5,323 bases of DNA, from contig JAJYTX010000243.1 of the NCBI GenBank assembly GCA_021792815.1, positions 1-5,323 on the forward strand, read 5' to 3'. A program made the position numbers and the translations under genes. Positions 1-3,369 of this stretch are shown here, piece after piece; within the stretch, counting starts at the first letter, position 1; each line of letters starts with the position of its first letter. The notes under the pieces are model-generated. The model saw only the letters and a program-made list of their open reading frames with translations. It did not search any database and was not told where the DNA came from. Source of the DNA: Pseudomonadota bacterium (lineage in GTDB: Bacteria; Pseudomonadota; Gammaproteobacteria; Steroidobacterales; Steroidobacteraceae).

Positions 1-374
1 AGCGCCGCCTGGTAGCGCACGGTGTTCTGCGCGAACTTGGCTTCCTCGAGCTGCGAGCTCACGGTGTTGCCGTCGAGCGAGGGTGCGAGCGGCACGCGGT
101 ATTTGAGGAACTGCCCGGTGGAGAGTCCGCCGTTCGCGCCGGCGGTCACATCGAGCGGGCTGGTGGTGCGCAGCTGCACCGGGGCGGGTGTGCCGCTCGC
201 GGCGCCGCCCGGCGGGGCGGCGGCCGCGAGTGCGGCGCGGAAGTCGATGTCGCGCGCCAGATATCCCGGGGTGTCGGCGTTGGCGAGGTTGGCCGCGAGG
301 ACCTGCGCGCGCTGGGTAAACACCTGCAGGGCGTCGGGTTGTATGCCGAGATAGGCATTGAGGTTGAGCGGCAT
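1..374 (-). CDS. flgB: Flagellar basal-body rod protein FlgB (3' end cut by window edge)
   Basis: FlgB is one of the proximal rod subunits of the flagellar basal body; it is exported by the flagellar type III apparatus and polymerises in the periplasm. About 124 residues are visible, beginning MPLNLNAYLGIQPDALQVF. Residues 29-38 read NLANADTPGY, the N-terminal signature of the rod/hook protein family. A Gly/Ala/Pro-rich stretch (about 50-65) is the variable middle, and the closing part (SSQLEEAKFAQNTVRYQAA) matches the conserved C-terminal helix that packs against the N-terminal one. Family members are about 130-140 residues, so only roughly a dozen residues lie beyond the left edge. The frame stays open upstream of the chosen ATG, but homologues start about ten residues before the conserved helix, as here. 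No good Shine-Dalgarno sequence is visible. It is divergent from flgA and presumably leads flgBCDE and later genes outside the window. Identity is firm; the exact start is slightly less so. Confidence 0.95.
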   Translation of the reverse strand, partial: MPLNLNAYLGIQPDALQVFTQRAQVLAANLANADTPGYLARDIDFRAALAAAAPPGGAASGTPAPVQLRTTSPLDVTAGANGGLSTGQFLKYRVPLAPSLDGNTVSSQLEEAKFAQNTVRYQAA

Positions 375-412
375 GTCGGAAAACCGGCGGTCGTGGAACC
401 TGCCGATGTAGC

Positions 413-428
413 AGCAAGAGCCGTGCCA
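413..428 (-). promoter_or_regulatory. Sigma-54 (RpoN) promoter of flgB
   Basis: Read on the minus strand this is TGGCACGGCTCTTGCT: a complete TGGCAC -24 element, five bases, then TTGCT as the -12 element, with the diagnostic GG-N10-GC spacing. It fits the known RpoN consensus at every strongly conserved base. Counting from the -12 C (414) puts transcription start near 402, giving a leader of about 28 nt before the flgB ATG at 374. RpoN needs an enhancer-binding activator; in Pseudomonas-type flagellar hierarchies this is FleQ or FleR. The activator's site is inferred to lie further upstream (430-600) but was not identified. Confidence 0.87.
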
Positions 429-451
429 GGGCCGCGTGGTGCCGTCCGCCG

Positions 452-484
452 ACGTTCCGGGGCGCATTCGGCGCGCCGGAACGT
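452..484. promoter_or_regulatory. 33-bp imperfect palindrome in the flgB-flgA control region
   Basis: ACGTTCCGG (452-460) is exactly complementary in reverse to CCGGAACGT (476-484). After one G/G mismatch (461/475) the symmetry resumes for four more pairs (462-465 with 471-474) around a 5-base centre. The element sits between the two RpoN promoters, centred about 66 bp upstream of the predicted flgB start site and about 167 bp upstream of the flgA one, a plausible distance for an activator or repressor operator. It does not match a binding site I can name. In GC-rich DNA 6-bp dyads are common by chance; a 9-bp perfect arm is less so. Function is inference. Confidence 0.45.
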
Positions 485-497
485 GACGCGGGTCACG
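482..497. promoter_or_regulatory. Possible CRP/Vfr/Clp-family operator
   Basis: The sequence CGTGACGCGGGTCACG is a perfect 6-bp dyad with a 4-base spacer. It contains GTGA-N6-TCAC, the core and spacing of CRP-family sites (TGTGA-N6-TCACA), with the outermost consensus T/A pair replaced by C/G. It overlaps the last three bases of the neighbouring 33-bp palindrome, so two regulators could compete there. CRP-family proteins such as Vfr and Clp are known to influence motility genes in Pseudomonas and Xanthomonas. The short core also arises by chance in GC-rich DNA, so this is tentative. Confidence 0.35.
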
Positions 498-608
498 GCC
501 GGGCGGCAAGGGGCTGCCGCTCGCCGGCCGGACGGCGTCGGGCTCGGCGGGTGTTGGGGGAGGAGGGTCTCGGCCCCTGCGCGGTGGCGGGACCGCGTGT
601 TCTCTGTC

Positions 609-624
609 TGGCCTGTAATTTGCA
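609..624 (+). promoter_or_regulatory. Sigma-54 (RpoN) promoter of flgA
   Basis: TGGCCTGTAATTTGCA matches TGGCAC-N5-TTGCA with the essential GG-N10-GC spacing intact; the deviations are the last two bases of the -24 box (CT for AC). The -12 C is at 623, which places transcription start near 635, only about two bases before the first possible flgA start codon (637) and about 14 before the second in-frame ATG (649). It points away from the flgB promoter, so one activator bound in 430-600 could serve both directions. Confidence 0.75.
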
Positions 625-636
625 AGATCCGCAGCC

Positions 637-1362
637 ATGAAGATACGCATGTCAACGGTCCGACGCCTGCTCCTGCGAACGGGACTCTTCTTCTTGACGG
701 CAGGCCTGATGGTCCCCGCGCTCGCCGGCGCGGCCATCCAGCCGCTCAGTGCCATCCGAGGTGCCGCCGAGCGCTTCATCCGCGAGCGGATGCCCGCCGG
801 AACCGACGTCGTGGTCAGCGCTGGGCGGCTCGATCCGCGGCTGCGCCTGGCGCGCTGCGCCGGTCCGCTGCAGGCCTCGCTGCTGGCTGGCGCCCGCCTG
901 CAGGCGAACGCTTCGGTCGCCGTCAGCTGCCGCGACGGCGCGCATTGGACGATTTACCTGCCGGTGAGGCTGCGGTCGCGCATCGACGTGTGGGTGCTGC
1001 GCAAGCCCGAGCCGCAGGGGGCGCGCCTGAGCGCGGCGGATCTGGCGCCCCAGACGCGCCTCGTCTCCGGGGTTGCGGCGGGCTATCTGACGGATGTTGC
1101 CGTGCTCGGGCGCAGCACGCTGCGGCATGCGCTGCCGGCCGGTGCGGTGCTGCACAGCACCGATCTGCTGGCGGATTTCCTGGTCCGCCAGGGGCAGCAG
1201 GTGATGCTGCGGGCCTCGTTCGATGGCATCCGGGTGCGCGCCCCGGGGGTGGCGCTGCAGGCGGGACGCTATGGCGCGCTGATCCGGGTCCAGAACCTGT
1301 CGTCTTCCAAGGTCGTCCAGGGCATCGTGAAAAGCCGCAGTGTGGTCGACGTCACACCCTAA
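637..1362 (+). CDS. flgA: FlgA, flagellar P-ring assembly chaperone
   Basis: FlgA is a periplasmic chaperone that helps FlgI subunits assemble into the P ring around the rod. The 241-residue product has a Sec signal peptide: a basic start with arginines at 9, 10 and 14, a hydrophobic core at about 15-30, and likely cleavage after the Ala-rich ALAGAA segment. The mature part shows the family pattern: LDPRLRLARC with Cys74, a second Cys at 98 (the expected disulfide pair), WTIYLPV (104-110), a SAF-like domain at about 120-180, and the conserved C-terminal section GIRVRAPGVAL...VQNLSS at about 197-224. The start is uncertain: ATG 637 and ATG 649 are in frame, neither has a clear Shine-Dalgarno sequence, and the RpoN promoter implies transcription from about 635. 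Starting at 649 (MSTVRRLLLR) still leaves a normal signal peptide. It is first in flgA-flgM-flgN, with 54 nt to flgM. Confidence 0.95.
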   Translation: MKIRMSTVRRLLLRTGLFFLTAGLMVPALAGAAIQPLSAIRGAAERFIRERMPAGTDVVVSAGRLDPRLRLARCAGPLQASLLAGARLQANASVAVSCRDGAHWTIYLPVRLRSRIDVWVLRKPEPQGARLSAADLAPQTRLVSGVAAGYLTDVAVLGRSTLRHALPAGAVLHSTDLLADFLVRQGQQVMLRASFDGIRVRAPGVALQAGRYGALIRVQNLSSSKVVQGIVKSRSVVDVTP

Positions 1363-1386
1363 AGTTCCCCTGCGCGAGGCCGATAC
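1360..1386 (+). promoter_or_regulatory. Sigma-28 (FliA) promoter of flgM
   Basis: TAAAGTTC (1360-1367), 11 bases, then GCCGATAC (1379-1386). The known FliA consensus is TAAAGTTT-N11-GCCGATAA, so 14 of 16 positions and the spacing agree. The first three bases of the -35 box are the flgA stop codon TAA (1360-1362). Transcription should start around 1393, giving a leader of about 24 nt that carries the flgM ribosome binding site. flgM is therefore likely read both through flgA from the RpoN promoter and from this late promoter, which would raise the anti-sigma factor once FliA is active, as known in enterics. Confidence 0.9.
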
Positions 1387-1416
1387 CGGGGTCAAAGGCG
1401 CTCCAGGAGAGCGAAC

Positions 1417-1737
1417 ATGGCGAGCAAAATCAGCGGCGTGAGCGGCTCTCCGGCCCCGGTCGGGGCGGGCCGTGGTGCGCAGAAATCTCGCGATGCGGTC
1501 AGCGGCGGTTCCGCCGGGGCCGGATCGGCGGGCTCGAGTGACGTGCAGATCACCAGCTCGGCGAGCCTGCTGGCGAGCCTGGAGCAGCAATTGCACCATC
1601 TGCCGGCAGTGGATGCGCAGCGTGTTGCGCAGTTTCGCATGGCCATCGAGAACGGCAGCTACCGCGTGCAGCCGCAGCACGTGGCCGATCAGCTGATGCA
1701 GATCGAGCACGCGCTGGCGCAGGTTACGGGGGGCTGA
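1417..1737 (+). CDS. flgM: FlgM, anti-sigma-28 factor
   Basis: FlgM binds FliA (sigma-28) in the cytoplasm and blocks late flagellar transcription until the hook-basal body is complete, when FlgM is exported through it. The 106-residue product is the usual family length. Residues 1-45 are Gly/Ser/Ala-rich and low in hydrophobics, as expected for the unstructured export-competent half; MASKISG is a typical start. Residues 43-100 carry the sigma-binding helices: VQITSSASLLASLEQQL, then VDAQRVAQFRMAIENGSY (65-82) and VQPQHVADQLMQIE (84-97), the most conserved FlgM segment. The start is fixed by an AGGAG at 1405-1409, seven bases before the ATG. A FliA promoter lies immediately upstream, giving feedback, and flgN follows after three bases. 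The N-terminal half is richer in Gly/Ala than many homologues, in keeping with the GC content. Confidence 0.95.
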   Translation: MASKISGVSGSPAPVGAGRGAQKSRDAVSGGSAGAGSAGSSDVQITSSASLLASLEQQLHHLPAVDAQRVAQFRMAIENGSYRVQPQHVADQLMQIEHALAQVTGG

Positions 1738-1740
1738 CGC

Positions 1741-2226
1741 ATGGATCCGGCCGTCTGTCGCGAGCATCTCTCGGTTCTGCTGCGTGAGGAAATCGCTCTG
1801 CTCGGGCAGCTCGAATCGCTGCTCGCCGACGAGGAGCGCATCCTGGAGACCTCTGACATCCGGGCGCTCGAGGGCACCACCTGCGCGCGGCAGGAGAGGA
1901 TGGGCGCGCTCGCCCGTCTCGAAGAGCAGCGCCGCTCGCTGTGCGCGATGCACGGCTTTCCGGCGGACCGCGAGGGGCTCGAGGCCCTGCTCGAGTGGTG
2001 TGACCGCGAGGGTTCGCTGGTGGAGAGCCTGCGGGAGTGCGCCTTGCTCGCGATGCGCTGCCGGGATCTCAACGATCGCAATGGCATCGTGGTTGCGGCG
2101 CGCCTGAAGCGAGTGCAGGGCATGCTCGGCGCTCTCACCGGCCGCCCGATGCGCCAGGACACCTATGGACCGAAGGGCTATGGCGCCTTCGGAGGCCATC
2201 CCGGCCGCCCGCTCGGCGCGGCCTGA
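1741..2226 (+). CDS. flgN: FlgN, export chaperone for FlgK and FlgL
   Basis: FlgN is a small cytoplasmic helical chaperone that keeps the hook-filament junction proteins FlgK and FlgL soluble and delivers them to the flagellar export gate. The 161-residue product is acidic and almost wholly helical in character to about residue 133: an N-terminal helix HLSVLLREEIALLGQLESLL (9-28), a helical middle, and NDRNGIVVAARLKRVQGMLG (111-130), which matches the conserved N-x-x-NG-containing C-terminal helix that binds substrate. The tail has the YGPKGYG motif (142-148) common in FlgN. The ATG follows the flgM stop by three bases with only a G-run (1728-1733) as a possible ribosome site, so translational coupling to flgM is likely. 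Sequence conservation is low in this family, but position after flgM and the two motifs make the call strong. Confidence 0.92.
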   Translation: MDPAVCREHLSVLLREEIALLGQLESLLADEERILETSDIRALEGTTCARQERMGALARLEEQRRSLCAMHGFPADREGLEALLEWCDREGSLVESLRECALLAMRCRDLNDRNGIVVAARLKRVQGMLGALTGRPMRQDTYGPKGYGAFGGHPGRPLGAA

Positions 2227-2260
2227 CGAGCCCGCGGCGGCCGTATCCCCTCGAGGCGAG

Positions 2261-2289
2261 CGCGCCCCGCGCACTCCGCGCGGGGCGCG
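2261..2289. terminator. GC hairpin between convergent operons (possible bidirectional terminator)
   Basis: A perfect 12-bp inverted repeat, CGCGCCCCGCGC (2261-2272) and GCGCGGGGCGCG (2278-2289), closes a 5-base ACTCC loop, all G/C pairs. It lies 35 bases after the flgN stop and 16 before the stop of the convergent adaptor gene, in a 78-bp gap with no gene. Neither strand has a run of T after the stem, so it is not a canonical intrinsic terminator; it may stabilise 3' ends, cause pausing, or assist Rho. Placement makes an end-of-operon role likely. Confidence 0.5.
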
Positions 2290-2304
2290 GGCCGCAGGCA
2301 ACCC

Positions 2305-3369
2305 TCAGAGGGCCCCGAGGATTCTGCCGATGAACCGGCCGGGGGCGGAGGATTCCCAGCGGTAGTGGAAGCGCACGGACACCGGAAGGTTCTCGATGAG
2401 CCCGTTCCGCGGCCACCGGGCGCTCGGCAACAGGTCGAGCACGACGGTGACCGGACGCAATCCGAACGGGTCGACCAGCGTCGAAGGCATCGGTTCGCTG
2501 ATCTGGGGACTCGCGCTGACGAGGGCGCGCATGCGCGTCCCATCGGGGAAGCGCACGGTCGCCACCGTCCCGACCGTCAGACGCGAAGCATCCCGGGGCG
2601 CGACATAGGCGACGATCCGGGGATGCGCGAGCCGCGCGACCACGAGGAGAGGCTCTCCCGCGGTGACGTACTCTCCGGGGGAGACCCGCACTTTCAGCAC
2701 CCGGCCCGCGAAGGGCGAACGGCGGGTCAGCCTCGCCAGCCGTCTTGCGATCCATTCGCGATCGACCGCGGCGGTGTCGGCGGACAGGGTGTCGGCGGCG
2801 AGCGCGGCCTGAACGCGCGCATCGGCGGCCTCGGCGTCACTCACCGCGACGGTGGCCGCGTCGAGCTCGGCCGAGGTGGCCGCCCCGCGCTGGACCAGGT
2901 CGGCGAGGATGGCGCGCCGGTGCTGCAGGTAGCGCAAGGCCCGGCGCCGTGCCCGCAGCTCGCTCGACCAGGCGCGGCGCTGCGCCGCGAGGCGCCGCCG
3001 GGCGGCGCGCGAGGCACGCCGGTCTATCGCATTGCGCGCGGCCATGGCCTCTATCCCGAGGTTGTCGATCCGGGCCAGCGCTTCGCCGGCCGCGACGGCC
3101 TCGCCGGGCCGCACCTCGAGGCGCTCGACGATGCCGGAGGCCGTCGCGCGGATTTCCCGCTGACTCAGCGCGACCCGGCCGTTGGCTTCGAGGTTGAGCC
3201 ACGAGCCGAGCATGCCGGCCGCGAGGTACAGGATGGGCGAGAGCACGACGAGCAGAATGAGATACCAGCCGATCTTGCGGCCGGTCCGCCGCGCCGCTGT
3301 CGGGTAGGGAATCTTCACTCCCCCAAGCTCATCGGGCGCACGGGGGCGGGGCCGGAAATTGACGATCAT
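2305..3369 (-). CDS. HlyD/EmrA-type periplasmic adaptor (membrane fusion protein)
   Basis: This 354-residue protein should link an inner-membrane transporter or synthase to an outer-membrane TolC-type channel. In order: a basic cytoplasmic tail (1-32); one membrane segment (about 33-55, WYLILLVVLSPILYLAAGML), so it is membrane-anchored rather than a lipoprotein; the first lipoyl half (about 75-101, ASGIVERLEVRPGEAVAAGE); an Arg/Ala-rich alpha-hairpin (about 105-212) with a tip LVQRGAATSAELD (158-170) like those that contact TolC; the second lipoyl half (about 218-246, SPFAGRVLKVRVSPGEYVTAGE); then a beta-barrel to about 335. No PilZ or other cytoplasmic domain is fused. Its ATG overlaps the stop of the channel-fusion gene as ATGA, with GAGG about seven bases upstream, so the two are translationally coupled. 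The frame is open upstream but that part is an antisense-type shadow inside the previous gene. Substrate is unknown: drug efflux (EmrA/AaeA-like) or glycan export are both compatible; the partner's fused barrel favours the latter. It converges on flgN. Confidence 0.88.
   Translation of the reverse strand: MIVNFRPRPRAPDELGGVKIPYPTAARRTGRKIGWYLILLVVLSPILYLAAGMLGSWLNLEANGRVALSQREIRATASGIVERLEVRPGEAVAAGEALARIDNLGIEAMAARNAIDRRASRAARRRLAAQRRAWSSELRARRRALRYLQHRRAILADLVQRGAATSAELDAATVAVSDAEAADARVQAALAADTLSADTAAVDREWIARRLARLTRRSPFAGRVLKVRVSPGEYVTAGEPLLVVARLAHPRIVAYVAPRDASRLTVGTVATVRFPDGTRMRALVSASPQISEPMPSTLVDPFGLRPVTVVLDLLPSARWPRNGLIENLPVSVRFHYRWESSAPGRFIGRILGAL

Noticed and set aside
549..567. G-rich run containing AGGAGG (561-566), as a ribosome site or G-quadruplex
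   Set aside because: No start codon follows at a usable distance, and only two or three of the G-tracts reach three bases, so neither reading is supported.
580..597. CGCGGT-N6-ACCGCG dyad just upstream of the flgA promoter
   Set aside because: Six-base arms of pure-GC type are expected by chance in a region this GC-rich, and the sequence matches no known operator.
339..1541. 400-residue plus-strand frame covering the control region and flgA
   Set aside because: It crosses two RpoN promoters and reads flgA in the wrong frame; the translation is low-complexity Arg/Ala/Gly.
652..2301. 549-residue open frame on the minus strand across flgA, flgM and flgN
   Set aside because: It runs antisense to three well-recognised genes, has Arg/Ala/His-rich low-complexity composition and no domain pattern; long antisense frames are expected at this GC content.
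2302..2312. CCCTC-A-GAGGG palindrome over the adaptor stop codon
   Set aside because: Five-base arms are too short to distinguish from chance, and no T-run follows.
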